The position numbers were made by a program, and so were the translations under genes. From Auxenochlorella pyrenoidosa (taxonomy: Eukaryota > Chlorophyta > Trebouxiophyceae > Chlorellales > Chlorellaceae), in the NCBI GenBank assembly GCA_001430745.1, contig KQ482051.1:319411-366662 (forward strand): 47,252 bases of DNA. The letters are read 5' to 3'. The notes under the pieces were generated by a model that saw only the letters and a program-made list of their open reading frames with translations, was not told the DNA's origin and did no database searches. Shown piece after piece: positions 1 to 11,206 of the stretch (position 1 is the first letter of the stretch; every line of letters begins with the position of its first letter).

Positions 1-403
1 GGGGGGGGGGGGGCAGGCGGGAGGGGAGCGCGGGGGTGCGAGGCGCACGGCCAGGAGGGGGCACGAGCGCTCGTGGGTGCTGGCGCAGGAGGCGAGCGCA
101 GGCTGGTGAGCCGTGGCCTACTTTAGACAGACAGCAGGCTGTTTTGCATGGTTTTGCAGCTGCCCTTTGTCCATGCAGGCCCGCCTCACCCCAGGCAGCA
201 GGAGGCGGAAGACCGAGAAAGCATCGCGGCTGCAGGGCAGATGGAAAGAAAAGGAAGCCAGCAAGCAGCGACAGACATCAGGAACCCTGTAACACGACGC
301 AAGGGCAGATCTGGAATGGTCTGATCACTGCGCACTGGGCCAGCCGTTGCCAGCCCACTTGCTTCACTAGCACACCCCCCCTGCCCAGGTTGCCTCGGCG
401 CAC

Positions 404-594
404 CTCTGCTTCTCAATGTTGGCGGCGATGAACTTCTGCAGCATATCCCTCTTCTTTATGGAAGATTTCGCGGTCCGCAGCGCATTCATCAGCCGGCAAA
501 GGGTGTCAAACGACAGCTCAGAGGGTGACAGGCGGCGCTGCGTTGGCGCCTGCGTGTTGGCGGGGCCGCCCGCAGGCAGCGCCCGGGCCGCCAT
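404..594 (-). CDS. First exon of a DNA ligase IV-like gene, cut by the window edge
   Basis: The exon begins at an ATG at 594 and ends at a good donor (AG|gtgcgc) at 404, leaving phase 2. It encodes about 63 residues: a short Ala/Pro/Arg-rich leader, then a helical stretch starting SELSFDTLCRLMNALR and ending KKRDMLQKFIAANIEKQ. The spacing of Phe, Leu, Lys-Arg and Lys-Phe resembles the first helix of the DNA-binding domain of plant and animal DNA ligase IV, the end-joining ligase that works with XRCC4 in the nucleus. A possible second exon starts at 79 on the same strand (about 16 residues containing PLLAVRLAP, reminiscent of the next ligase IV segment) and then meets a G homopolymer at the left end. 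No catalytic motif is in the window, so the assignment rests on one short region; a lineage-specific gene remains possible. Confidence 0.45.
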
Positions 595-1084
595 GCTGGG
601 CTCCGCCTGCTCCGCAGCTGGATGATTTAGTATGCGATCCTGAAGACTCTCCCGGCCGAGGTGAGAAGGAAAACCGACCTGTCCGAAAGCGGATCGCTAA
701 TTCAGGCTTCTTGAAGGGCACAGATCGATCGCGATGACGCAATACGTCCTGAGCAGCGAAACCGAGGGGGACAATGCAGCGCCGACGCCTATCAAGATGC
801 CCACCTCCTAGCAGGGTGTTCGCCCGCTGGCGGCAGCGCGCTGCTGTCGCACAACCTGCCAGACGCCGACCGACGACTGTGGAGTCTACAAATGCTCTTC
901 CGCAGAGTCAAGTTGCATCCAGCAGGCAGCAAATGTCTGCCCGTGCCAAATGCCATAGCTCTGGTGTCGGCGCTTACATTTGCAGGTGCCATGCACCCTC
1001 CTGGTCAGGTGAGCATTGGCTCACAGCTCCAAAATAGCGATTGCCACCCGTGAAATTGACATTTCCAGCCAGAACTAAAGGGCA
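595..1084. other. Intergenic region between two minus-strand genes
   Basis: These 490 bases hold the 3' UTR of the ARC5-like gene on the right and the promoter and 5' UTR of the ligase-IV-like gene on the left. The only recognisable signal is a TGTAA poly(A) element at 974-978 on the minus strand. I see no TATA box or further gene. Confidence 0.6.
974..978 (-). terminator. TGTAA poly(A) signal of the ARC5-like gene
   Basis: TGTAA on the minus strand lies about 107 bases past the ARC5-like stop codon. TGTAA is the usual chlorophyte polyadenylation signal. It sits in a 13-base string that recurs exactly at 10968-10980, also downstream of a minus-strand gene. Confidence 0.6.
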
Positions 1085-4000
1085 TCACAGGCAGCGTGCC
1101 AGCTCCTGGAACTCATTCTTGCAGCGCACCAGGCCCTCCACACGCTTGGCCAGCGCGTCGCGGCTGGCCTCCAGTGCCGACAGCACACCCGCAGCTTCAG
1201 CACAGGCATGAGGGAAGGACAGAGTTTAGGCGTGGGGTCAGCAGTCAAACAGAAGGTGCTTCCAGCAGGCACCATGGCGAAGGCTCCTGCGCCAGCCATT
1301 CTTCGTGCCGACCATCTGGCGGCAAACCAAACCATCCATCAACACTTGAGCACCTTCCATGCCACCCACCCGTGAAAAGCCCCATGAAGTCCTCATCTTT
1401 GCGCCCAAACATCTCCACGCTCAGCTCCGCCGCCAGCTGGCTGTCCAAGGGCTCTAGGAAGGCCGACTTGAGCGTGGCAGGCGCCGCCTGGCACGCCACT
1501 GTTTGGCGGATGCGGCCAAAGAGGCTGGAGGCCTGAAAAGTCAGCAGGAGGTACAGCCCCACAAGTGAGTCTTGAAATGCTGCAACAACCACCCAAATAG
1601 TGTGTGTGTCAATTGCAGCAATGATTGATCCTGCGGCCCTTCGTGCAGAGCAATTTGTGTATGCGGCCAAGCGGCAGGGTGCAGACACCCACCTGCTGAC
1701 ACACGCTGAGGTAGGCGGAACCGGCAGTGGTCGGCGGCCCCATGCCCCCTGCAGCCGCCGAGGTGCGCGCCACCTTGGCCACGCGACCCTTGCCGGGCGA
1801 GTCCTCATCCACGTTGCGTCCCGCCGCAGCTGCCGCCGCCATGGCCGCGCGCCGCAGGTGGTCAGGCTTGTTTGCAGTCACGACATCGGGAGAGGGCGTC
1901 TCAGGCACAGTCTGGCAGAGGAGGAGAGCAGGAGCGGTGGCATGGTTGGGCAAGAGAGCGAGCGCAAGAGAGCTGTGTGTTCCCCTGCAAGACAACAGTC
2001 CCATGAGCGCCTGCCACCTGAATAGGTCCCAGGGCCCGCCAGTTCCCGCACCTGCTGTGTCTCTGCAAACGGCATGCGGCCCACAGCCCCCGCCGGCTCG
2101 TTCTCGTCTGGTCCAGCCTCGCTCTCATAGACCGAGGGCACATCATCAGCTTTGTGTGAGTCTGCGGGGCATGAGCAGCACAGAAGGCCGTGCCAGTGCA
2201 GCTGAGGCCAACATGCAAACGGAGGCCCCGAACGAGCCGCCAAACACAAAAGGCCAGCCTTGCGTGCATGGCCCGCGCAGGGCCCCCAGTGTGCCGACCT
2301 TTCCAGCCTTGGAACTCTCGTGTGTGTTCTGCGATCCACCCACCTGCCAGCTGCTGGATGGCATACTCGCTGGTGGCGGTCTCCAGGTGGTGACGCACGA
2401 TGCCCCTGCACCGGTCCTCCAGCCCCGCCACGAAGGCCTGGAAGGCGGAGCGCAGTGCCGCATGGAAGGCCACGTAGGGTCGCAGCCGCTCGTACTCTGC
2501 GGGGAGCAGGGAAGAGAGCAGGAGGCTCAGGATGCTGCATGCCAACAGCGGCGTGACAAGCACCCAGCACCCAGGTGGAATCCTGCACTCGGTCCTACTA
2601 ATGGCACTGCCCAGCTTGCCTGAACCACGCTGCAGCTGCGACTGCTCCGCGGCGATGTCAAACGCGCGTTTGACAACTGCGCCCAGCCGTGCGCAGGCGG
2701 CATCCAGCAGCGGCCCCAGCGCCTCGCGTGCCGCCCCACGAGCCAGCTCTTCGGCCGCCTTGGCCACACCGCCGCCATTCCTGCAAAGAGAATGCCGGTC
2801 GGCAGGCAAGCCATGCACAAACATGCAGTCAACAGCTATGCAACACGCATGTTGTTTACCTTGGACAGTTCAGTGATGCACCCAACCAGCACGCTCTCCA
2901 ACCAACACGGCAGCGGCTGACTGCCGACTTGCCGCCCTGCCTGCCCGCAGCAGGCCCCACCTGCTCTTGAAGGCCAGCAGGATGTTGGCCACGCGGTCGC
3001 GCTGCACGGCCGGGAACTCCAGGCAGCGCGCCGCCTCCTGAAACTCCTGCAGCACGCGCTCAAAGGCGGCGCCGCCAAACAGGCGCAGCCCCGCGTTGGG
3101 CGGCTTGACGGCGGCCGCCGCGACGCCAGGCCACTGCACGGGGCACAGCAGCAGGGCATGGAGGCCGCGTGTTGAGTATACCGCAGGTGCGCTGGCGCCT
3201 GGAACGCGCACGCTGCCTGTCACATGCCCAGCAGTGGTGGCGCCTGCCTGCCAGCCCCCTGCAGCCTCACGTTGCCGCCCGTGGCTGCCGACCGCTCCTC
3301 GTCGGTGGTCCAGCCGTACTGCATGGGGTCGATGAGCGGCGAGCCCTCCAGGATGGCCTCCACGCGCGAGGCGATGGACAGCACGTACTGGATGGCTGCG
3401 CGGCCAGGAGAGGGACGGCAAGCCATGCTTCATGGGTGGGTGATGCAGAACGTGCTATCAACATCAGTGCCGCTTGGGGCAATTGGCATGCATGGTTGGG
3501 AGCAGCACTTTGCAGAGCTGCGCAGCCTGGGCAGCATGCCCATGCCCACCCGAGCGGCGCAGCGACACCACGTCCCCCGCCTCTGCCAGCTTCTTGTCAG
3601 CGGCGATCAGCTCGCGCGCCACCGATTCGCAGCGCTCCTGCAGCAGCGCCAGCGTGGCGGGCGCCGCATCGCGGTACCGTCGCGCCAGCTCCTCCTCCAG
3701 AAACCTGCCAGGAGGGCAAGAAGGCAGGCAAATGATGTGCAGCTGAAAGTTAGGCCTCTTAACGGCAGCACAGGGCAGGACATTCTGCGCGAGGCAGGCA
3801 TGGCATGGCTTGCGCTGCGCAGGCCTTGCCCCTCCCTGCCCCCTGCCCCACCTGCGCAGGTTGCCAAAGCCGATGCGTGCCCCAAAGCGCTCCTCATCAA
3901 AGCCGCCCTCGATGCCGCCTCGCAGGTGCTGCTTCACCGAGGCGTCCACCTCCTGAATGGCGCGACGCCACTCTGCCGAGGTGGCGGTGCTGGCGATGCC

Positions 4001-6350
4001 GGCGCCGCCGCCCTGCCGGTCCTTGGGCAGCGCCACAAAGAAGGGCTTGACCGATGGCGGCAGATAGCCAGAGGCCGACAGGTATTTGTCAACCTGCAAG
4101 TGGGTGGGTGGGTGGGTGGCCTGTGGGTGGGTGGCCGGTGGGTGGACGGCGGGTGGCCGGTGGGTGGGGGGGGGGGCGGGCACGGCCTGCGTCTTGCGCC
4201 CCCCCCTCCCCCCGCCGGGGCTGGGGTGGGTGGGTCTGCCCTCTGGCAGGTGGGTTGGGTGGGTGGCCAACACACGGTGGTTGCAGTGCGTGCCGGCCAC
4301 CCACCCACCCAGCACTCTTAGCGGCGGGAGGTCTGGTCGAGAGGTCTGGCGGGAGGTCTGGGCAGCGGCCGCAGCAAGCAAGCAAGCAAGCAAGCAAGCA
4401 GACCCCTCCTGGAGGAAGGGGCGCCCAGGCCGCTTGCTAGGACACCACCGTGGCCGACTTGAAGAAGCAGAAGCACCTTGTGCGCGCTCGCGTGGGTGGG
4501 CGGCGCACGTTGTGCTCGCGAGCTCGCGTGGGAGCTCGCGGCGCCACACGTACAGGCCACGGGCAACGCCCTCACAGCCACGCGGCCCCTCTGGCGGCCA
4601 AGCAGGGGGGTGGCCAAGCCCTCTGGCGGCCAGGCCAAGCAGGGGTGGCCAAGCCCCCACCCACCTCCCAGCGCTCGCTGAACTCCTGCAGGCGAGGACA
4701 GCTGGTGGTCGGGTTGGAAGCCCAGTTCATGTGTGCAAGGCTGGCAAGCAGCGGTAGGCAAGGGCCAAGGCAGGGCCCTTGAGGCTGCTGCAGCCCCACC
4801 TTGAGCCTGTTGTCAAACTTGGAGCAGACCATCACTGCAAGATGGAGTGCGAAGGAGGGAGGCATTGGCAACTCTTCCCCCATGTCTGCAGCAGGACAAG
4901 GCCAGCGCAGGTGGTCGCAGCCACAGTTCAGCGCTGCCCCATGCCCGGCAACGCCCCACCACACACCCCTGCCCCACGCCCGGCAACGCCCCACCACACA
5001 CCCGTGCGCTGGAAGTGCGGGTCCACCTCTTGCACAATGTGCATCCACAGCGAGGAGCACCACTCCACGCTGGACTGCTGCAGGAACAGGATGAGGCGGT
5101 GCGGCGGCGCGCACTGCGCCTTGACCATGGCCAGAATGTCGTCGGGCGTGGAGTCCGCCTCCCCCTTGCGCGCCTGTGCGGGGCCAGAGGCAGGATCGAG
5201 GGGGGAAGGTGACAAGGGCAGAGGGTTGGTGGCAGGAGAATGCACACTCTGGTCAGACGGAAAGCCAGGCAGCCTGTGCTCGGGATGCCCTTCCAACCCC
5301 ACCTTGAGGATGAAGCCGGGGGTGTCGACGATGGTGAGGTTGGGCGCGTATGCAAACTCGGCGCGCATCACAATGGGCTGCAGGGTTGGGTTGCAGGACG
5401 CAGGAGAGGCCAGAGTGCTGTGGCATGCAAAAGTGCACTCAGAGGAGCCGCGGCTGCGCCCAGGCCAGCCGCCGCTGCTGTTGTGTCTGCCAGGGGTGTG
5501 AACAACTTGGGCACACCTTGCCGCTGACAGTGGTGCCCAGCTTGCGCAGGTGCATTTCGGTGCGGTCGCGGATGGCCTCTGCCAGCGCAGCCTCCGGGAT
5601 GACGGGGCCATACTCGTCTGTGTCCTCATCCTGCTGGCAGGGAAGGGGAGGGAGCTTGTGAGGGGGGCGATGCATCGACGCGCCCAGCGTTCGGAGCAGG
5701 CAGACGGGCGGCCACCAGCCGGGCAGCAGGCAGCACCCAGTAGAGCGTGACACCTTGCCAGCCCGGAGAGCAGGTGCGGCTGTGCAAGCAGCGCAAGTCG
5801 CACACCTGCAGGCGGCAGCGCGGCTCCAGCGCGGCGGGGTCGTGCACCATCTGGACAATCAGCGGGCGCCGTGTGCCCATCTCCGAGGATGTGATGTTGA
5901 AGCGGAACTACAGGGGCAAGGGCCGGGGGAGCAGCGGCGGCAGCGCGTGACATGGGTGCAGGACGACGGGGCAATGCAAGCGTGCAAGTTGGGGAGGTGT
6001 GAAGAATGGTGAACTGCGCAGCAAGCACGACGACGGGCAGACATGAGTAGACTGGGCACATTTGACAATCTTGAAAATTGCGATGCTACTCTGTGCAGGC
6101 ACTCAGAAACATGCTGCCGCCAGCCCACGCCCAACCACCCTCTAGCCCTGCACCCCACACTCACACCAAGGAAGGCCTCCAGGAGGCTGGACTTGCCATC
6201 TGACTGCCCACCAATGGCCACAATCTCCGGGATTGGCAGGTTCTCGCCAAACGCCACCGCCGCCGCCTGCAGGCGGGAGTACGCCTCGTAGCGGATGCGG
6301 CTGGCCGGGTTGTCAAACAGGTCCTGCGCCTGGCTGGGCCGGCCCGCCAT
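1085..6350 (-). CDS. ARC5: ARC5/DRP5B dynamin-related GTPase of plastid division
   Basis: Large GTPase that assembles on the cytosolic face of the dividing chloroplast (and peroxisomes in plants) and constricts it. Seventeen exons join in phase to about 768 residues, close to Arabidopsis ARC5: 6350-6165, 5907-5806, 5630-5517, 5377-5303, 5173-5002, 4834-4800, 4685-4665, 4093-3852, 3704-3550, 3395-3271, 3133-2961, 2780-2629 (or 2626), 2496-2344, 2161-2052, 1911-1693, 1532-1370, 1194-1085. The P-loop GGQSDGKS is at residues 47-54, DTPG at 152-155, SKFD at 221-224. The ARC5-specific stretches FLQQSSVEWCSSLW, KPPNAGLRLFGGAAFERV and TVPETPSPD (about 606-614) are present, as is the C-terminal GED-like helix ending ELARCL. 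The start ATG at 6350 immediately precedes the conserved N terminus. Oddities: a 21-base exon (4685-4665), a repeat-filled intron before exon 8, and a duplicated donor region after exon 5. The donor of exon 12 is weak, with two options 3 bases apart. Confidence 0.95.
4096..4275. repeat. GTGG-rich degenerate tandem repeat in ARC5 intron 7
   Basis: A long run of GTGGGTGG units interrupted by GGCC/CGGC, with a 10-base G run in the middle. It fills much of the 571-base intron between the 21-base exon 7 and exon 8. On the pre-mRNA strand it is C-rich (CCACCCACC); the plus DNA strand has strong G-quadruplex potential. Confidence 0.9.
4374..4400. repeat. GCAA tetranucleotide microsatellite
   Basis: About six copies of a 4-base GCAA/AAGC unit in the same ARC5 intron as the GTGG repeat. 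Likely slippage-prone and without evident function. Confidence 0.9.
4935..5003. repeat. 35-bp tandem duplication at the ARC5 exon 5 donor
   Basis: Two nearly identical copies with period about 35 bp, starting near 4935 and 4970 (tgccccaYgcccggcaacg is the shared start). The copy nearer the exon contains the 5' splice site of exon 5 (minus strand, at 5001/5000). The second copy repeats the same donor-like GGGTGTGTGG 35 bases into the intron. Confidence 0.85.
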
Positions 6351-6646
6351 CCTGATCCGCTGCTGCCGACGCGCCGACCGAGTGGGAGGGCAAAGAGGCC
6401 GTGGGAAGGCCTGCGCCTGAAGGCAGCTGCGCGAGGCTGTCACTTGGCGGCACCGCTGTTGGCCCGGCTGGCCTATGTGACAGGTTCAAGAGGGCCGTGC
6501 TGGTGGAGAGGTGCATTGCTGCCTGCCCACAAGCCTCCTTCCTTCGCCCTGCCAGCACAGCACCTCCTTCCAAGCGCAGCAGGGCGAACCAATTGCCCCC
6601 CTCGACACGCTCCACATTGTCCAAGAGCTTGTCCAATATCCATGCT
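6351..6646. promoter_or_regulatory. Bidirectional promoter region between ARC5 and DNAAF5 genes
   Basis: The two start codons are divergent and 296 bases apart, so both promoters and 5' UTRs must lie here. I see no TATA box in either direction. The plus-strand frame of the DNAAF5 start stays open back to an ATG at 6401, so an N-terminally longer protein cannot be excluded. Confidence 0.6.
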
Positions 6647-9600
6647 ATGTCGGGAAGGGACGTCGCCGAGCTCTGGGCGCAGTTGAAAGCCCAGGGCGCG
6701 CCCCCGCCTGGACGCCGCTCGGGGCCCTCCCTATCTGGCTTGGCAGGGCTGCCCGGCATCACATCGCATGTCCGCACCTATGACAAGAGCAGGGGACCCC
6801 GCCTGCCCGAGCAGCGGCCCAGCTTCATAGCGCAGCTGGGCTTGGGGGGCGCCCATGGCCAGGAGCAGCATGCTCAGAGTACGGCCGGCGATCACCAGGC
6901 GCTGCTGGTGAGCTGCCGCCATCCCGCCGCCGCTGCCGCCGCCAGCGGGGCGTTGACCAGCAGCTTGACCATCGCGTGCATCTGCGACCCGTGCTCCACC
7001 TGAGCTGTGCTGCCTTTATGCCTGCAGGCCTCCCTGCAGCGTGACATCAATGGGCTGACAGATCCAGACCGCTCCACCCGGCGACGATCGGTGCGTCAAG
7101 CCGCCTGCCTCTGCCGCCTGTGCCAGGAAATGCATCTCACGCACAGTGCTGCCACATCAGGTCTGCAGCACTCGATCAAAACCTTCTGCACACCTGCATT
7201 CAACCTTGAGACATCCCTCTGCAATGCCGCCTGCAGGTTGAGAAGCTGCACGCCACGCTGCTGGGGCCACCCGGTGGCGCAGCGCCCGAGGCCCTGCAGG
7301 CAGTGCTGGCGGGCCCGCTGCTCGTCCCGCTCGTCCGCCTGCTGGCCGACCCGGCAGAAAAGTGCCGCGAGCTGGCAGCCGGCCTGCTGTCTGCGGCGCT
7401 GCCGCGATTGCTGGCGCCGGCTGCGCTTCTGCCCACGCTGTTGCCTGCGCTGGCAGAGCGCGTGGGTGGCGTGCCCCCTCAGGAGGCGTCTGAGGAGATG
7501 CGGCTGGCGCTGGCAGAGCTACTCGCTGGGCCTGTGCTGGGCACGCTGCTTGACCGCTCAGCGGCGGCAGGGCATGCAGCGGCACAGGGCATGCTGACGG
7601 CCGAGCTGCTGCCGCCGCTGTGCGCCACGCTGTGCTGCCAGCTGGCCGACCCTTTTGCCGACATCAAGAAGGCAAGCAGGGTTGCGAGGAGCTTCCAACA
7701 GGTGCAGCCATGCAAGCTTGTTCCTCTATGGTCGTTCCGTACCAGCCAGCACACCCCTTTTGCATGCACACCCCCTCCCTTGCACAGGCGGCCTGCACAT
7801 CGATTACCCACCTTGCGAGCCTGGCAAGCCCAGCCCAGGAGCCGCTGCCAGCACTCGTGCTAAAGCCGCTGGTGGTGGCGCTAGTGGCTGACCTGGCGCA
7901 CCAGCACAGCCGCGTGCGGCTGGCGGCGCTGCATGCCCTGTCCGCGCTGGTGCAGCGCGGCATGCCGCTGGCCCTGATGCAGGAGGGCATCCTCCCAGCG
8001 CTGCGCCCGCTGGCGCAGGACCACGTGCCCGCTGTGCGAGGCGCGCTCTTTGGTTGCGTGGCGCGGTGGGCGGGCAGCGACCTGCCGCCCGACGGTGCCG
8101 GCGACGACGACGGCAGGGCGGCCAACCAGTGCCGCTCCTTCCTGCCGCTCCTGCTGCCGCTCATCCTGCTGGGGCTGACAGATGAGGTGGAGGCCACCCG
8201 CAGCGCCACCCACTCGCAGCTGGAAGCCATCAGCGCCCGCCTGGCCAGCCAGGCAAGCTGCCTGGGGCTCAGCCGCCGCTGCCGCTGGCCCTTCTCCGGT
8301 TGTCTTGTGCGTGTGCCTATCCGCTCGTACATGGGCCTGCTGGTTTGCCGACCCCCTTTCCTGCATCCCTGCTCTGCAGCCTCCAGGCGCAGCTGAACCG
8401 ATGGCCTTGGGCCAACCAGCCCGGCTGCCTGGGTACTGCCACCCGTTTGTCGCGCGGCCGTCGGCATCGACGCGCCTGCTGGTGCAGGCTCAGCTGACCC
8501 GCCTGCTGCAGCAGAGCCTTGCAGAGCTGCGGGAGTGGACAGGTGCGCTCTTCTCCGAAACCCCTGCCAAGGCCTCAAGGAATGCCCCGCTTGCTGGTGC
8601 GCCTACTTGCCTGTACCCACTCCCCTGCCCGCCCTGCGCACGTTTGACGCTGTGCTGGGCATTCATCCCCCAACACCCGCTGTGCAGCCACGTTGCGGGT
8701 GGCGGCGGCGCGCCTGCTGCGCGCCTCGCTGGTCTACGGCGAGGCCGAGGTGCTGCCCCTGCTGCCCACGCTGGTGCTGGGCCTGCAGGGCGCTGTGGCC
8801 GACGACGATGCGGGTGGGGGTGGGGGCTGGGGACGGAGGGACTGGGTGTTTCGTTGGTGTGCATGGCCTGCCCGAGCCAGCCTGCCTCGGACTCCTGCCA
8901 CCCTGCTGCTGACTGCTGCCCTCCTGCTCACTTTGCCAGTGTGTCAAGCCTGCTCAGCTGCCCATGTGGGCGCCGTTCCCCGCTGCAGGGGTGGCCGCTC
9001 ATGCGGTTGGCTGCGCCCATGTGCTGGGCTGCAACCTGCCGCCGCGGCACTGGATGCCCCTGGCAGCAGAGGCGGTGGCGGCAGGGCATCAGGGCACCGC
9101 GCAGCACACCGCGGCACTGGTGGTGCTGTCTGCCCTGCTCTACGCCGCCGCAGCATCGGGAGCCCGCCTGGACAGCGAGGCACTGCAGCTGGGAGCAGCG
9201 ACGCTGAGCAGCCCCTCTCTGGCGTCAGCCGCGCTGGCACCTGATGGCGGCGCGCTGCGCCAGCAGCTGCTGGCAGCCTGCTCCAATTTGGTTCGCTGGG
9301 CAGGCGCCGGCATCGCGGCAGTGGGCCCACGGCTCTTCGGACTGTTGCTGCAGCTGTGGTCGGCTGAGGCGGATGCCGACCAGCCAGCGGTGGGAAGCTT
9401 CGGCAGCGCCGCATCGGTGGCTGGGGCTGCTGCTGTGACCCCCACTGCAGCAGAAGTGCTGGACCAGCTGGCGGCTGCCTTGGGCAGGGCTTCGGCAGCG
9501 CAGCTCTGCGATCTGTATGGGCCAGAGATGCTCTCCCGCTGCACACAGGCGAGTGTGTGTGTTCTGGTGTGCTGCGCTGAGCCTGCCATGTTGTCTCACC

Positions 9601-10858
9601 TTCACAGTCCCCGTGCTTGCATGGTGGCCATTAAGTGCCGAGCACCCGGCATAAGGCGCCGCCACTCGTCCCCTTCATCCTGCGCCCCTGCAGAGCCATC
9701 CCCAGTGGATGCATGCGCACCCAGACTGGTGCACCGCAGCCTCGCTGCTCCGCCTGTGCGGCAGCAACGTGCTGCTGCAGCTGTGGCCAGCAGCCCTGCC
9801 GGCACTGCAGCAGGTTGCGGCCGACCACGACCGAGACCCTCGCCTCAGGTTGGAGGTGCTTCACCTGCTCGCAGCACTGCTGCAGGACGACAGCAAGGCA
9901 GCAGCGTGGGCGCAGGCAGGCGTAGGGCAGCAGCTCGTGGCGACTGTGCTGTCGCCCGCGCTCACCTGGCGGGCGGGGCGGGTGCAAGCAGCGGCTCGGT
10001 TTGCTGCGCTCACCGCGCTGAGCACGCTGCTGGCCTGCCGCCGCCTGCCAGCGGATCAACTGGCAGCGGCAGCAGCGCCCCCCAACATGCCGGCAGCTGA
10101 GGGTGCGCCAGAAGCGGGCGCACAGGTGGCGGCAGCTGGCAGGTGCAGCCAGGCTGGTGGCCTGCTTGCCCAGGTGGCTGGCTGCCTGGATGAGGAGTAT
10201 GAGCCAGACACCCGCCAGCTGGCCTGCAGCACCCTGGCGCTGCTGCTTGTCGCAGGTGAGCTCTGGGTTGGTGTGAGGGACTCCACGTGTGCTGACCAAG
10301 AGCACCTTCGTACCAGAACGGCCTCGCATCTGCAGTGCAGCCCAGCATATTTGCTGCCTCTTGCTGGGCAGGCAGCTTGCACCACTGAGCTTCTGCCATC
10401 GCAAGCGCAGCTGCAGTATGTGCAAAGCTTACACACTCCTCTGATGTGCTCCCTCTGTTCTGCTCCTTGGTGCAGCGGGCCCCCTTCTGCCGTCAGCACA
10501 CCTGGCAATGTTCCAGCCCGACCTGCTTGCCCGGCTGGACGACAGCAGCAACGCGGTCCGTGTGGCCACCTGCTCGGCGCTGCAGGCCTGGCTGGCGTGC
10601 CTGTTGGCGCCGGCTGGCGGCAGCCCCAGCCTTGCAGACGCAAATGCTTCGGCGCTGGCCAGCAGCATGCTGATCCACGTGGATGATGCAGATGCTGAGG
10701 TGGCAGAGGCGGTGGGGCGCACGCTGTGCACGCTAGCCAGCGCGCGACCGGCTGTGGTGCGCCCGCTGGCTCTTGCGGCGGCGGCGGCGGGGCAGCGCCA
10801 GCGGCCCGGTCTGCTGGACCCAGTACTTGCAGCCTGTGAGGCCAGTGGTCCAGCCTGA
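6647..10858 (+). CDS. DNAAF5: DNAAF5/HEATR2, axonemal dynein assembly factor
   Basis: Cytoplasmic HEAT-repeat scaffold that, in ciliated organisms, helps preassemble outer and inner dynein arms before import into cilia. Nine exons join in phase to about 1,005 residues: 6647-6907, 7028-7090, 7237-7671, 7788-8252, 8380-8542, 8688-8813, 8989-9548, 9694-10255, 10476-10858. Family hallmarks are the N-terminal DINGLTDPDRSTRRR, the HEAT helix ADIKKAACTSITHLA formed across the exon 3/4 joint, EWTATLRVAAARLLRASL across exons 5/6, the stretch after WMHAHPDW, and the C-terminal LLARLDDSSNAVRVATCSAL. HEAT repeats of Leu/Ala-rich helix pairs run throughout; there is no catalytic domain. The human protein is about 855 residues, the extra length here being Ala/Gly-rich linkers. 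Introns 3, 4 and 7 have GC donors (gcaagc, gcaagc, gcgagt). All exons stay open, so the gene looks intact. The start is chosen as the ATG nearest the conserved region. Confidence 0.88.
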
Positions 10859-11206
10859 GCCTCCAATTGCAGTGTTCACTGCGATGAGCCTCCGACTCCT
10901 CCAACCCAGCTTGGCGATGTGCTGCACGCGCTGGTGCCGCCTGGACGGCTGCCAGCGTGCAACAGGGTTACATTTGCAGGCATAACATTTGCAAAGCAGG
11001 CGTACCATTTGCAGGGCAAAAGAACAGAACTTGCAGCAGCTCGGGCTGTCCTCCGGTAACCAGAGTGGCAGAGGAGCATGCTCAGCTGTTGGTACGCAAG
11101 GCAGAGAAGGGGCTTTGGGGGGCATGGAGTGATTGGTACAGAACTTCGATACAGGGCATCACAGGGAATTGGTACAGTGCGGTCTCAAGCGGCGGCGGCG
11201 GGCCGG
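10859..11206. other. Convergent 3' region
   Basis: The region between the stop of the plus-strand DNAAF5 gene and the stop of the minus-strand At5g03900-like gene; both 3' UTRs must fit here and probably overlap. A minus-strand TGTAA is at 10968-10972. No plus-strand TGTAA is present. Three copies of an (A/T)CATTTGCA-like string follow one another at 10968-11014. Confidence 0.6.
10968..10972 (-). terminator. TGTAA poly(A) signal of the At5g03900-like gene
   Basis: TGTAA on the minus strand about 235 bases past the stop codon at 11207. Same 13-base context as the signal at 974-978. Confidence 0.55.

Noticed and set aside
1..13. G homopolymer at the left edge as a telomere or assembly end
   Set aside because: Similar G runs occur inside many introns here, and a plant-type telomere repeat (TTTAGGG) is not present.
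4096..4400. CRISPR-like array
   Set aside because: Units are short, degenerate and contiguous without unique spacers; this is simple-sequence repeat in a eukaryotic intron.
3464..4660. Long minus-strand open frame (398 codons) through the GTGG repeat
   Set aside because: It reads through ARC5 exons 8 and 9, their introns and the repeat. The real protein uses only parts of it, as shown by phase-consistent joints and homology.
9548..9694. GT donor (GCGA|gtgtgt) for DNAAF5 exon 7
   Set aside because: It gives the wrong phase for exon 8. The GC donor CAG|gcgagt keeps the frame.
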